The notes under the pieces: generated by a model
What the model saw: the letters and a program-made list of their open reading frames with translations, nothing else
Database searches by the model: none
Told to the model about the DNA's origin: nothing
Shown: piece after piece, positions 1-12,849 of the stretch
How positions within the stretch are numbered: position 1 is the first letter of the stretch
How the letters are laid out: each line of letters begins with the position of its first letter
Source: Rotaria macrura
Taxonomy: Eukaryota; Rotifera; Eurotatoria; Philodinida; Philodinidae
Assembly: GCA_900239685.1 (NCBI GenBank)
Contig: OENT01000386.1
Span: forward strand, 2,468 to 66,467
Direction: 5' to 3'
DNA: 64,000 nt
Translations under genes and position numbers: made by a program

Positions 1-1061
1 GAAAAGACAACGAGAAAGAAAATCTCGAGCTCAATTCGTTCAATTGAGTCGAATTTCATTTCATGAAAGAAAACCTAACTTCTCATCAATAGGGTTTTGC
101 TGTCTGTCCTTGTCTTGCAGTTCAACGATTTATTCGATTGATCGACATCAACATGTTCATTTTTGTCAGCTGCTCAACGATGAAAAATGAAGTTAAACTT
201 TTTATCGTTCGATTCGTTAACACCGACGGTGAATGAAGGAAGTCAACATTGTTAAATTCGTTGATTTTCGTCTCGTCATCGTGTCATAGTGATGCAATTT
301 TACTGCATCAGGAAACTTATGATCACCTCGATGAAACAGGACATCTATTCTGTTAAATCAGAAAGAAAGGTCATGAAAATCTATGTTTTGCTAAACATAC
401 TGAGTAAAAAAGGAAGACATCGACGACCAATAGAGATTCTTTAACATAAAATAACTCGATAATTTTTTCAAGTCTAGTCGACTGTCTTTTAACAAACGCC
501 TCTTCTTTAGATGGCTCTCAATCGATAAATCATCTTCTTCTATGGCAATGAACAGTTGACTCAACTTTTACATTTGCAAACCGACGATAATAAACGATTC
601 ATCTCATTGAAATGCGATTTAAAATGTAAGAAATGAAAGTTGAAATACGATTGATTTTATCTGTAAATGTTTATCAATTGTAGTCAATCGATGAAATGTG
701 AATATATAGGCGTGAGCCTGGCAGGCTCTATCTTATTTGACAGCATCGGTACAAGTTCGTTTTCTTAAAACAGTCGTTGGTCGATAATCTAACGGTCGAG
801 TTAGTGTGGTTGCATCGCCAACTTCTTATTTTATTACCGCTAAATGATATTGAATAAACAGTCAAAAGAAGTTCATATCGTTGTTCGCAGATCGGAAGCG
901 TTTAACAAAAGCAAAAGAAATGACTTGTGAAACGTTTTTGAAAGCATTTGTATCTGTTATTCGTTCAATTGTTTCCGATATTATCTCTGGCGCTTTTTGT
1001 GCTTGTTTGCCCAATTCATAACCCATGTCGGATGCTTTTTTAATGACATCACTCGAGAAGA

Positions 1062-1256
1062 ATGACGAAGAGACGAGTAACGATCGATTTATCGACAGAT
1101 GAGACCGACCTCTTTCACTTTATCTCAGAAATCGCTGATCTGCTCTCGAGTGATCACACTCCAAGGCTTTCTTCGAATGAAAAAATCGACGGTCAAGCCG
1201 TCCGCTTAGATATCGATGAAGACAAAACTCACGTATTTTTTCGGGCTTCTTCCTAA
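1062..1256 (+). CDS. Possible small hypothetical protein
   Basis: A 64-codon ORF whose composition looks more protein-like than surrounding noise: balanced, acidic, with an amphipathic stretch at residues 18-30 (FHFISEIADLLSS). It lies about 350 bp downstream of a TATA-like sequence (near 700-710). A second short ORF (919-1020, 33 codons) precedes it on the same strand in a different frame. I do not recognise a family. It could be one exon of a spliced gene, since no clear acceptor or donor decides its ends, or simply chance. No function is proposed. Confidence 0.2.
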   Translation: MTKRRVTIDLSTDETDLFHFISEIADLLSSDHTPRLSSNEKIDGQAVRLDIDEDKTHVFFRASS

Positions 1257-2029
1257 ACATCGCTGTCTTCGAGTTTCTTGACCGGATCTTGACATTTTTT
1301 AATATTATCCAAACCAAATCGATCGATTTTTATTTGAAACGTTTTTCCTGATTGCACTGTTTGCTTGTCTCACCTCGATTTCCTTATTCTAAGTCAATTC
1401 GTCTTTTATGTAGCCGATCAATGAGCCGAAGAATCCTTTTAGCTGCGACCCATTTCTTCGGATCTTGACGAATCAAGAGACAGAGACAATCGTATTTCAT
1501 TTTATTCGAATAAATCGAAATCGACTGGTATCGGTATGAATATCCGACCATGATAAATGAAACAAATCAGTATTCCACATCAATGAGATTTGCTTTTGTT
1601 TGTACGGGTTCATTAAATTATCCGACGAGCTATTCGATGTCTGCTAACTTGAAAATGACTAATAGATTGTTGACGGTGAACCAATGATCTCTTCGATGAA
1701 AAAAGTTCAAAAAAGAAAATTTTAATTAAAATATTTATCTACAGTGTTTCTAATTATGAGTGCACCAAGCACTATTTTGCCTTTACCGCAAAAAGTAGAG
1801 TGCACGTGCTGCACTCTATTATAACATTTTTTACTTTGTTTTTTATTTTAATTTCGATTCATTGTGTCTTCTTTAGAGTCAGTTTTCTTGCTTATTATGT
1901 TCTTTGATTCATGCAAATAGTCTTTTCTTATTTATATTTCAGATAATGACTATGAATACATGTACACAAAAGTCTAAACTAGAGGCTTTGCAGCGACAGT
2001 ACTTTCCTGATTTTTTTTTCTAGCTTTTT

Positions 2030-3320
2030 TAAGGTGTCCTGATTTTCCTGCTTGTGGTTGGAAATCCTGGTTTTGTCCTGAGTTTTTTAAGATTTATTTT
2101 CTAGGATCGCATATACGTCATTTTGATGCTTTATTCGGTTATGCTTAAAGTGTCCTAAACAATCCATAGACATATTTAATGAGTGTTTTCTGTAAAAAGA
2201 AAGATTGTACTCAAATTTTTATTCATTTTTTTTCCAGTCTTTTTCTTGTAATCAGTATCAGTTTTAATTATTTGGAATTAATTGATTTTTTGAAAGCAGC
2301 TATTTCATCATTAGTGATTATGAACTGTAATTCGCTGATATTCACATCATTCAGTTCCGGACCATGCATAGTTGGATTAAATCTTGTAAGTCTTATTTCA
2401 ATCTGTCAGTCGGTTTACTAAAGTTTTGTTGTAAACGCTTTTATTTGATTATTTTTAATTTGGTTATTTTTTATGGGCAAAGGGCAGAGATAGCAAGAAA
2501 AGGAAAAGTAGGAGTTAAGGAAGAAGGTGTGATGAATGGAAATGGTTTGAGTGTTGAAAACATAGATATAGAATTTTTAAATATGACAGAATGCGATTTT
2601 TTCTTATTTCTTTTTATGTCTATTTTATTAATAAATAGTCCCATTTCGACTAAAAACAAATGGGAATCTAATCGAAATGGACACCCCGTTCTCAATGCTA
2701 TATGCCTCAGAAAAAGAAAATGCATACGTGGAGGTAAAGAGCGAAAAGGTAAGAAAAGAACTCGAAATATGTATTCGAATAAATATAATTTAGTAATTTC
2801 AATGAGCTATCATTGATGGACATTCTTTTGTGCAGCTTTCATCCTGAATAGGAGTACTATAATCAAAGTTCAAGATGGGGGCTAGGTCCCTTCCCCCGCA
2901 TTTTTCAGTCTGTCAGATAGGCCGTCTGCTAAACGTTTTTCGTGGTATGTCTGCGAAAGTTTCTACAAAACCTAGGTTTCTGAGAATCACACAGATAGTG
3001 CATATTTCCCTGTTACTTTGCTCAAACTGTGAGCTGTTTGCTGAATCTTCTAGATTTTACAGCCAGTGTAAAGAATATCGCCGTTTCAGCACGTCTAGTA
3101 GGCTTTTTGTGCTGGAAATTAGACTAGAAGGCGCATCTTAATCATCGTTTAGCGTTAGTGTGAACCAACACTAACGCTAATAATCTGCCAAAAAATTTAA
3201 CTCCTATCACTCCCAAAAACAATCGAGTGCCTTGGCTATGATAAGACTTAGAATGTCCTGACTTTTATCGAAATCCTGATTTTTCTCTAAAATGTGTCCT
3301 GTCTTTTTTTCTGATTTTCA
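2030..3320. repeat. Two diverged copies of a TGTCCTGA-rich block
   Basis: Bases 2034-2100 and 3253-3318 each contain the ordered words TGTCCTGA-TTT, then GAAATCCTG-TTTT, then TGTCCTG, in the same orientation, about 1.2 kb apart. They look like decayed direct repeats and could be the remnants of terminal repeats of a mobile element whose interior (about 2100-3250) no longer codes. The identity is low and estimated by eye, so this is a tentative call. Confidence 0.3.
3149..3181. repeat. Perfect 11-bp-stem hairpin
   Basis: The sequence AGCGTTAGTGT, a 6-base spacer (GAACCA) and then ACACTAACGCT form a perfect inverted repeat. It may be the end of a decayed element or a structured terminator-like site. 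The 9-mer GCGTTAGTG also occurs within the arms of the large palindrome at 30659-30965, which may be coincidence. Confidence 0.6.
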
Positions 3321-3410
3321 GAAATGGGCCACTGCGACCCCTGAGAGTATGAAACATAAACTATTATTTCTTTTTTTCAAAATATATTTATGCATTTGCA
3401 CTTTGATTCT

Positions 3411-3471
3411 TGAAACGGAGTGCAACATTTCACTTCATCTGCTGAAACAAAGTGCAATATTTCACTTTACT
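3411..3471 (+). repeat. Two-copy tandem repeat, about 32-bp unit
   Basis: Two adjacent copies of GAAAC-(2)-AGTGCAA-(1)-ATTTCACTT occur with a few mismatches. Related GAGTGCA words occur at 1760-1825. No coding or regulatory role is evident. Confidence 0.5.
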
Positions 3472-4103
3472 TCGAATTCTCATTAGAAAAACTGTTCATC
3501 TGTTTGTTTTTCATCCATCAAACAATATATACATACGATACGATTCCCTTCGATAGACATCGATAACGAATTCTATTTCATAGTTTAGATTACACTGATG
3601 TGTGAGTTGGTTTTGTTTTCTGTTCGTTTGACATGTTCGCCAGGAAACAAAATGCAGTAACATATTGAAGTTCCATAAGTGTAAAAATAGAAACTTTTTA
3701 GAATGGAAGTCTTAATTCCGCTTGACAACCTCGGATCTAAGGCTTCGTGTAGAAAAACAAATATCAATCAATCAATCTACCCAACGGCGCATTTGAACAT
3801 TGGTTGGTTTTTTGCGTGATTACACCGACCAGTGACAAGCAAGCGCTATGAGTCTATTTATTACTTTTATCATTTTTGATTACTTGTCTGTTGTGCGTCG
3901 ATTGGAAGAAAAAGTTGATTGAATCAACCATTTGTTAGATAGGAAAAAAAACAATATTATTTTTAGTACTCAGCTGATAGCAGCTGTCAAATAGAAGGGA
4001 AAGCCTATTCCTGTAGATTTTGTGACTTTTGAATATGTAAGATTGTCTCGTTAGTTACAATCACACCAAATGGAACCTGTTTGACAATCAAAGAAGGAAA
4101 GAA

Positions 4104-7100
4104 ATGACAACGAATGCTGTCAATAATAACAATGTAGTAGTCGACGTAATTTGGAAAGATCGAATCGAACGAGCCCTGAAACATATATGTCGCATCATCG
4201 AAGTACGGCAAAGATGTGATATTGTGTAAGTAATTTCTATGATTTCGACTCATTTAAATTGCTGATTTCCTACGTTTGAATGAATATATTCAAGGCCACT
4301 ACTTGAAACAATTGGCGAACAAATCCAACAAAATACTCATTTAAGACATCCACGTATTGTAGCTGAAGCAAAAGTTGTAGAAAAAAAGTCGAAACTCTAT
4401 ACAACATATGCAAATGATGAAACGAGTGGCGAAAAATTAACTTGTTCCATTTCAATTTTACCTCAAATCGATCAATTGCCAAATATGTTTACATATGTGC
4501 CATTACAAAGAAATTTTCTCGTAAGATTATTTGAACATATGGGTTAATGAATGATTTATAAATGTTGGTGGTTTTATATTTTAGTGTGATACAGTGACAA
4601 ATCTTTCAGATTTACTTTTAGATGAAGACGATGAAGATATAAAAAATCTTATTAATTCAGTTCAATCGGATACGTTAAGTCAACAAGAAAGTCAGCAAAC
4701 AATACATTCATTTGTTCATTTTCTGTTCTTCTTTGCTTTACTTTAGTTAATCAATTTTGTCCAACAATAAGACGTACACGTCGCTCAGGAAAGGCAGTTA
4801 CTATGCGTGATAAAAATAGTGAATTTATTTTCGACGAAGAACATCTTATGGAATTACTGAAACGTCTGAAACAACAACCCGGACATGCATCAACACCAAT
4901 GACTGCAGACGATGAGTCTACTTTATTCGAAACATTAATAAGTGTGTATAAAACATTTTCGTGTTTCGTAGAAACAAAAATTCATACTCGAAATTAAAGT
5001 TTATCAATAGAATTTCGTCTAGTAATTTCAAACAAGATATTTTCTCAAATTTAGATTAATCAGAAAAATAATTTTATGAACGATTGGCTCGAGAATTAGA
5101 AAGAGATTTATATCATTGACTTTGTGTGTTGTTGTTAAATCGTAGCTTCATGTGAGACACTTCTTCTCCGTAAAAATAGTGATGTTCTTAAAAACACGTA
5201 CTCCTATCTATAGATCATGATTACAAATTTCATACAGTTATCAATACTTCTCTACGTACAGAAAAGCATAGATTTTGTATCAGTTGCTCCGTGGAAAGCA
5301 AATCGAATGTGTGAAAAAGAACTTGATTCTAGATAGTGTACTTATTTTGTCCAGGAAAGAAGAATTCTTGTGAACAAACTTAGAAATACTAGCGCATTAC
5401 TTAGTATTTGGAAAGGAATCTCTCTGAATGAAAACTTTCTTACGAATGAGATTTCGTTGAACAAATCTTATGTTTTATGCATGGGAGCATTTATGTTGAT
5501 CAGTCTCATTCATACTATTTAGAAAATGACAATTTTCACACGCAAGACCTTCGTATGACACACAGGTGCAAATATCGATGGAAGGAAAGAAAGAAAATGT
5601 TTTATCAAAGAAAAACAAGTCATTCTGATAAATTATTAAAATTCTAGCTATAAACAAAGATTTTGTTTCTGAAAATTCAAGATTATATTTATTATTGTAA
5701 GGAGTTATTTGATAGTCATCATTGACATTTGTTTTATCCTTTTTTCTAGAGTTGTTTCCATCGTCATCTGATTTAATTCGAGATCGATTCGGTACCATAT
5801 TTGAATCAAAAGGTGCTCAAACAAAAGAATTCACACCTAATGTTGACAATTTATCTATTGCACTTGATACGACCGTTGAAAATACTTTGCATTCATATTT
5901 CATGCTTTTTTGTCGTCGATGTTATCAATATGATTGCTATTTACATCGAGATAAACAAGCTACACCTGATTTAAAAATTGAACCTAAACATTCAAGTGCA
6001 ATCTATCATCCATGTGGCCGGTATTGTTATCGACTAAATTCTATACAACCATCACGACAAACAAAAATTGAACTTCAACGTTGTCACAGTGAACTCCCTG
6101 CTAATTTAAAATTTAAAACTCCTACGAATGGTTATCATTCAAAACGTGCAAAATTACTTACGATGAAAAGTGAACCAACATCGAATGTTTCTCACATAAA
6201 GCCACCTTTGAAACGTAAGTTAACCGATGAATTATCTGAATGGTCAGCAAGTGACAAATCATTATTTCGAGTTTTTCACGCAATTTATGGTGACAATATA
6301 TGTATGATTGCTAATTTACTCGAGAAACCATGTTCACAAGTTCATTTGTTTTATTCGACTGACATCGAATCATATAAGACAAATGCATTTTTACAAAGGC
6401 AATACTCAACAACGAGTTCATCAACACTGGATTCATTTTCAGCCGTAACATCGACAACGTCATCGGATTCCAACGATGTAAAAATGAATGGTGAACATAA
6501 AAAAATGAAACTAAATGGAAGTTCTAAATCGACAACAAGTGCAAATGGTAGTGAAGAATCCATGGATGAAACAGCAATATGTAATGGAAAAGATAGACAA
6601 CATGGGGTATGTAAATAAATAAAGAGTTCTACACGTTGTCAATCTTTTAAAAGACACGTATCAAGAACATTGATATAAATTTGATTTTTATTACTATCGT
6701 TTACGTTGTATCTCGAATAATCAATGAAATCAGATATTAAACTGATAACGTTAGAGTAGTTGTCATCAATGTCTCACATTTCCTTTCTTTCTTTTTCTTT
6801 TTTTTTATTGACATAATCTCAGAGATCCTATGTCGACATAGGCTATTAAAAAATTCAACAAGTCAATTGTTGACATTTTCGTATGAATTAATATAACAAA
6901 AATTGTCACATCTTCATGAATCCATACGTGAAAGTTCATTATCGATAATATATTCTGTTGTGCATTGAAGATTCAATGATTCAATCAATTTTAATAATGA
7001 CACAAATCAAACATTACCAAGTATGAAATAGAATATTCAAAGTTTGTCACCGATGGATACTCGCAGTTGCAGTATAGTAAAAAAAATGTTATCTTTAGCT

Positions 7101-8654
7101 CGTGATAGTTCAATATTTAAAACTTTCATGTAATAATAATTCAACAAGAGTATAGACTTCATTTTTATTGTTGATATCAATTATGAACAAATTTCAATGG
7201 TTCTATTCGACTATTTTCAATTGTAAAGAAATAATTACGTTCCAGAATCGATCAGTCTTCATTTAAACATTTACAAGTATTTTTGAAACTCTTAAGATTT
7301 TCAGAACTATTGTAACTATAGATATAGAATCGATTTTAAATCCTTGACAAAAACATAGTTTACCAAAACTAAAAAAGTCTTTTTGTATCAAAAAGGAAAG
7401 GTTTGGCATGTGTTTCCAAATGAAATCAATTGTCGATGTGTATTGCTACTTGTTACAAGATAGCTTATCTTACATCGATGCAACATCATAACTATGAAAT
7501 ATTTTATCGAATTCTTCTCATCGTACGTGTTTCATGGCATTGTTTTCAATTCAAAAGATTTCATTTCTGATAATCTCGTATGTCGCTATAGTGTCGATTG
7601 ACAATGTACAATTAAAACTATTTTCTAATCCATAAATTATTTGCATATTTTCATTTGCAACTATTCAAAAAAAAGGCTGCAATCAGCTTTATATGATTCA
7701 CGAAAACCCTAAACTTTACTTGTATCTTTAGACAAGCAATCATCGTTCCACATCTTCCCGCCGTTCGCATTCATTATCGTTTCGTCGTCAACGTAGCTAT
7801 CAACAGATCTTATTAAATCATCATAATAATCTTAATCCAGAGCAGAAACGTCACACATATTACCCATGTGATCATGACCATTCGTTGGCATGTAATGATC
7901 AGTGCTTTTGTGTACGATCGGGTAATTTTTGTGAAAAATATTGTTCGTGCTCATCCATAAAATGTGATAATCGTTTTCCTGGTTGTCGTTGTCGTTCATC
8001 GTGTACAACAAAGCAATGTCCTTGTTATGCTGCATCGCGTGAATGTGATCCTGATTTATGTACACAATGTGGTGCAGATGATTTTGGCAATCCAAAAACT
8101 GAAATAAGAACAAATACAACATGTTCATGTCATAATGTTGCTATACAACGTAGTTTACATAAACCATTGTTACTAGCAGAATCGGACGTAGCTGGTTGGG
8201 GAATGTTTACACATGTTAACATCCACCGAAATGAATTCATTGCTGAATATTGTGGAGAAATTGTAAGACATAATGAATAAGAAAATGAACAGCCGAGAGA
8301 AAATCAATTTTTTTTATGATTTTCGGTTTTATTTAGGTAACACAAGACGAAGGTGAATTACGTGGAAGAATGTATGATACGATTGGTACAAGTTTCTTAT
8401 TTGATCTCAATGAAGAGTATATGGTTGATGCAACACGTCGTGGAAATAAAATACGTTTTGCTAATCACTCAATAAATCCAAATTGTTATGCTAAAGTTAT
8501 TCGAGTTAATGGTGATCATAGAATAGGTATTTATTCCAAACGCTTCATATCAGCAGGGGAAGAATTATTTTTTGATTATCGCTATGGAGCTAACCATCAT
8601 TTACGTTTTGTTGGCGTAGAAAAAAATACATTGGGAGATCAAATTGATATGTAA
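4104..8654 (+). CDS. EZH2: Enhancer-of-zeste histone H3K27 methyltransferase (EZH1/2 type)
   Basis: This is the catalytic subunit of Polycomb repressive complex 2, a nuclear enzyme that transfers methyl groups from S-adenosylmethionine to histone H3 Lys27. The modelled exons are 4104-4225, 4295-4520, 4585-4690, 4747-4941, 5750-6606, 7732-8262 and 8337-8654. Phases are continuous and give 784 aa (human EZH2 is about 750). Exons 1-4 encode the divergent N-terminal EED/SANT-interacting part. Exon 5 carries the conserved LFCRRC-YDC-LH zinc motif and a SANT2-like segment ([12 protein letters not shown]). Exon 6 encodes the cysteine-rich CXC/pre-SET region with repeated CxC motifs. Exon 7 completes the SET domain with RFANHS (N722-H723) and FFDYRY (Y760). 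All key SET residues are present, so it looks active. The exon 3 donor is ambiguous (ends at 4690, or 12 nt earlier). The introns at 4942-5749 and 6607-7731 are long compared with the others. No other gene lies within 2.9 kb downstream. The orthology is EZH; which vertebrate paralogue it matches is not meaningful. Confidence 0.95.
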
Positions 8655-11645
8655 TCACTGTGATTGTTGTTGATAAGAGTAATCTCTCAGGAAGTTAGTT
8701 TTTCTTTGTTTCTTTTTCTGTTTGTATTCAAAAAATTCATAGATTAGGTTTGGTTGCGTATAATTTTTGTTGTTTTTCTGTGTGTAAGCATGTGTGAATA
8801 ATTGTTTTTGTCCGTTTATAATTAATAGAACCTTTTTTTTGATTTTGTGAATGTAAATGCAAGGTACTTACAATGAAAAGTTTTTAGATAAATATATGAA
8901 AGTGAAAAATGTGTTTGTTTAGCTGACGAACACGTGAAATCGTAAGAATTGGCCATCTAACTTCCATAGTAGTTCTAGACGAATGATTATTGAAAGAAGA
9001 TGTCAAAGTAATATCGGCAGATCAATGAAACCATTCTATAGAAGCTACCGTGTCTTAGATTTATTCATCGTTCGTCTATACTGGTAACTTCAAAAAGTAT
9101 TACAGGAAAAGAGTTCAGAGATTATAACGAAAATTTGTTTATACATTGTCTTTTGGAGATTAGAATAACAATATCTACTCGTATGTAGCTGATTCATTCT
9201 TTAGATCCTATTTCAGTATTGTACATTTATTAGAGGTATTACACGACTACATACTTTATAAAGATCAAGGTCAGATCTGTCAATCGTTTCACATACTTAG
9301 AGATATTGTAGTGAAAACACCGTAGATAATGCAAACTGAACTATAGGAGAAACTACAATCTTTCTCTTTCCTATACAAAACTATTAGATCGTCAGTGCAA
9401 TCTATAACTCGTAGTATTTTGGTCATTCATATGAGAAGGAATGAACAAGATGAAGATTTGCGTTCGGTAAATACATGTGTTCTGTTAAATATTCATTAGT
9501 TTCTTTAAGATGTTCTATCATTATAGAAAATATTTTCATTCACAGATAGTGTCTATTAAAATAACTACAGTAGCCTTACTTAGAATGATCTTTTTATGCC
9601 TAGAAATGGTAATGTCGTTAAATCGTAAAACGAGAACTTGCTAAATTCAGACGATGTGTATATTTATTTCAAACACAAAAAACTAATTATTTTTCATAAT
9701 TACTGATTGTTTACATGACAAAATGCAAAGTTCTATTTTCTTTTAATCATCATTAGTTCTTAAATTTTTCAACAAACTTATGTATCCTTTCGTTTTCTTA
9801 ATCGAACACAGAATTATTGCTCCGATTTCAAGTCACGGTATGGTGAAGACGATCGTATAACCTCACTTCACACTTTTCTTTTTATCTTGACTCATAAAGT
9901 CAAGCTTACATATGCCATAAGCTATTTACAATCAAATTTGAATTGGTAATTTATTAGGGAATAGAATCTATTTACTTTTTTTTCAAAATCCCTCATGGGT
10001 AATATCGGTGAACGCTTGTTGTTATTATCTCTTAGCCTAACGGAGTAACTTGAATGTATATTAAGAATGTTCTAGAATCATTTAACACACTAAACAGACA
10101 ACAATAAGTCGAATGTTTTTTAGAAATGATGGGATTTGTTTCAAAGATTAATATGATTCTTCGACATAGTACAATATAGATTAACATGCTTCTTTCACAA
10201 ATTGATTTGATACTGATCCTAGTTGTATTCAACATATTTCAGCTGTTATTGACTTATCCATGAACATTAGAAGACAAATCATTCCGTAAATAGTCCAATG
10301 TGAATCATCTAAATTAAACTAAAGGAAGGTACACCAAAAAAATTTCTTTTTATGAAAAAAAAATTACTAAAATCTATACGAATTGTGGAAACCGAATGGG
10401 ATTCAAGGTTTCAGTGAATTGTCAAGTCAAATGAATGAAGCATCGAATTATATTGAAATTAAGTAAATAAATTGCCTAACTGATAAAAGCACCTTCTAAC
10501 ATCAACGATGAATCTCATTAAGAAATCAATTTAAGCAAAGTTTCGAAAAAGAATAGAAAGTCTATGAGTCTTGCTAGTCTTTTTCAAAATTTGTATGCAA
10601 TTCTAGGTCATGAAAAATTCTTAAGTAACGAATTTTAAATCATTTGAAAGGACACCGATATTATCTACTTTGTGTCTGATTTTTATTCTTTGTAAGATTT
10701 CTTTTTCCGAAAAATTTTCTGTCATTCTGTGATAAAAACCGGTCATTTTGCCAGTGGTCTATTGGTTGATTGAAGAATGTCTCTCAAAATTCTATCAAAG
10801 AAAAAATTTTTAAGAAATCCAAACGACACTTGACGTTATCAACTGTGCTCGAGTATCTGATTTCTAAAGAATCTAATGAACATAATATAGTTGAGTATTG
10901 TTTAGATCTTCTGAAGAAGACTGTTTGAAGTAACAGTTAAGTTTCTCATTCAATTAGGAGAACATCGTTTTGTAAACTATTTAAAGTTAACTAAAAGTAA
11001 ATCAAATTTTTAAAATCTTTCTAAATACTGAAAACAAAGTTTGGATAAAGATTCTATCATTGGATAAACTGTGATGCATGGCATGAAATTAGATTAATTT
11101 TGCTTTACTGATCATTCGTTTTCAAAACTATCTTAACATTCATAAACTACTAAAAAAAATTAACTACGGAAATGTTTCTTATTTGATAATGTCTCCATTT
11201 AAATTTTGTTATGTCATCTCGCTTAGAAGTCATGCTCCTAAGATGTTGTCGGAACTAAAAAAATCTCTGTCAAACTAATCAACTCTAGTTTTATGTTTCA
11301 GTCATGCCATAAGTGTTCTTTTATTTAATGTCATTTTTCTCATCAATGATGGAGCCAAACAAAGTTGTTTTCTCCCTCCCTTGTTGTTTGTTTTCTAAGT
11401 TGTTACCAAACATAGTCGTGCAGATGGTCTGAAAAGGTTTAACCCATCCTGATTGTAAATCCTGACGCCGTCACTAGTTCCTATTCGCTAAAGAACTAGA
11501 GACATCTACATAGTATGTACAGTAATGGATAAATGATCTCTCTCTCTCTCTACTGTTGACAATCTTAGTCTTATCTTGTTGTTTCCAGTACTCATATCAA
11601 TTGGTAACACACGTACGACAATAGTGTAAATATACGAAACCAATC
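8655..11645. other. Gene-free intergenic region
   Basis: About 3 kb of AT-rich sequence with no ORF over about 65 codons that resembles a protein. A short (TC)n run lies at about 11538-11552. A 20-base word near 11450-11475 (TGTAAATCCTGACGCCGTCA) has a close relative near 24915-24940 and may be a repeat fragment. The last 200 bp should hold the promoter of the BTB gene, but no clear TATA element stands out. Confidence 0.5.
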
Positions 11646-12433
11646 ATGGAACAATTCGATTTTACAAAACCAACACCTTTCTATGACGTAGTTCTTAATG
11701 TGGAAGATAAAAAGTTATATTGCAATCGTGCGTTACTCGCAATATGGTCACCTGTTTTTGAGACTATGTTCAAATCGAATTTTCGTGAACGTGATTCAAT
11801 GGAAATCAATTTACCAGGTAAATCATTCGATGACATGAAAGAATTAGTTGCTGTTATCTATCCACCCAATCGACCGATTGTTGCAACCAATGTTCAACGT
11901 TTATTAGAATTGGCTGATGTAAATAAATGTTTCTTGTACAATAGAAAGAAAAAAAGAATAATTATTGATGTGCTTGTTTTTAGGAATATCAAATGGTAGA
12001 ATTAACAAAACGATGTCAAGCTTATTTAATGCAACAACGTGGTACTGTTGATTCACTACTGCTAGCACAAAAATATAACTTCGATGATGTTATACGTCGT
12101 TGTGCTGATCATTTAAAACACAATCTTAATTTGAATCTGTTACCGAATAGTGGTAATGGTGATCCTCGGTTAAATGAATTGTCACTAAAGACAATTAATT
12201 TATTATTAGTTGCACGTGTTAAACATTTAGAAACTGTACTAGATTCCTATAAACGTAAAGTAACGACAGCTAATGAAAAATTCCGTCACATAAAAGATTT
12301 GCCTGGTTATAATGATGACTTTGATCATTGTTCAAGACATGAAAATCATACAGTCGATTGTTATGATTGTATGAGAATGGTACGAGCAATTATTAAAAAA
12401 TTGAGTGAAGAAGGTTTTGAAGAAACAGATTAA
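11646..12433 (+). CDS. BTB/POZ domain protein
   Basis: Two exons (11646-11918 and 11984-12433, intron 65 bp) encode 240 aa. The N-terminal 110 residues are a classic BTB/POZ fold: FYDVVLNVEDKKLYCNRALL, then a W-S-PVFETMF core, then the I-L-P-GKSFDDM-ELVAVIYP strand/helix pair and the RLLELADEYQM helix. BTB domains dimerise and commonly act as substrate adaptors for Cullin-3 ubiquitin ligases. Residues 111-185 look like a BACK-like helical extension, as in nematode BATH/BTB proteins. There is no MATH, Kelch or zinc-finger domain. The C-terminus is rich in Cys, His and Asp, with two CxxC/CxxxxC-type pairs (residues about 205-222) that may bind a metal. The exact subfamily was not recognised. 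The annotated start is the first ATG in the frame, and no acceptor-like site precedes it. Confidence 0.85.
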
Positions 12434-12847
12434 TGTTTAGTATAATCGTTTTCTTGTGGTTTCTAGTCATCGAATGTTATTTGTGGCCAATACTTTCTCC
12501 TTGTTTGCTGTGTAAAAGATCTAATATTTTGCGGTGCTGTCATCTCATTCTCATTCAATTATTTCTGTTTTGTTTTTCTTTTTAAAATAAAATAGCAATT
12601 TTTTATGTATTCACTTTTATTTATTTATTTTCTATTGCTTTGAATAGAAATTTGGAATCTGAACAATATTGATAAATAAATATGCAAAACATCCTCTTTT
12701 CTTATATAATGATATTAGCAGGAGTTAGCTGTTTGACGTGAACGTAAACATGAGACTAATTAAACAAAAAGAATAATCGTAGAAAGTTGGCCTCTTGAAA
12801 AATGATCTTTGCATAATAATGCGTAATGATCAATGTTCAATCATTTC

Positions 12848-12849
12848 AG
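12848..12849 (+). promoter_or_regulatory. 3' splice acceptor touching the LTO1 ATG
   Basis: The pyrimidine-rich run ending in TTTCAG lies immediately before ATGACC of LTO1. It could accept a spliced leader or close a short 5'-UTR intron. It supports 12850, rather than the in-frame ATG at 12826, as the start. The same arrangement occurs at several minus-strand genes in this window. Confidence 0.5.

Larger units (their letters stand above)
1..4103. other. Left-flank region without a recognised gene
   Basis: No protein family was recognised in this stretch. Bases of roughly 700-1500 are less AT-rich than the rest and include a TATA-like run near 700-710 followed by several short plus-strand ORFs. 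From about 1750 to 3500 the sequence is repeat-like, with recurring short words, a perfect hairpin and a short tandem duplication, all listed separately. The longest open frame (2364-2816, 150 codons) has low-complexity lysine-rich and phenylalanine-rich composition and no identifiable motif, so it is not called. From 3500 to the EZH start codon I see no further structure. Confidence 0.5.

Noticed and set aside
2364-2816. 150-codon ORF, the longest in the left flank
   Set aside because: Low-complexity Lys/Phe/Ile composition of AT-rich DNA, no motif, no splice or promoter support, and it sits in repeat-like sequence.
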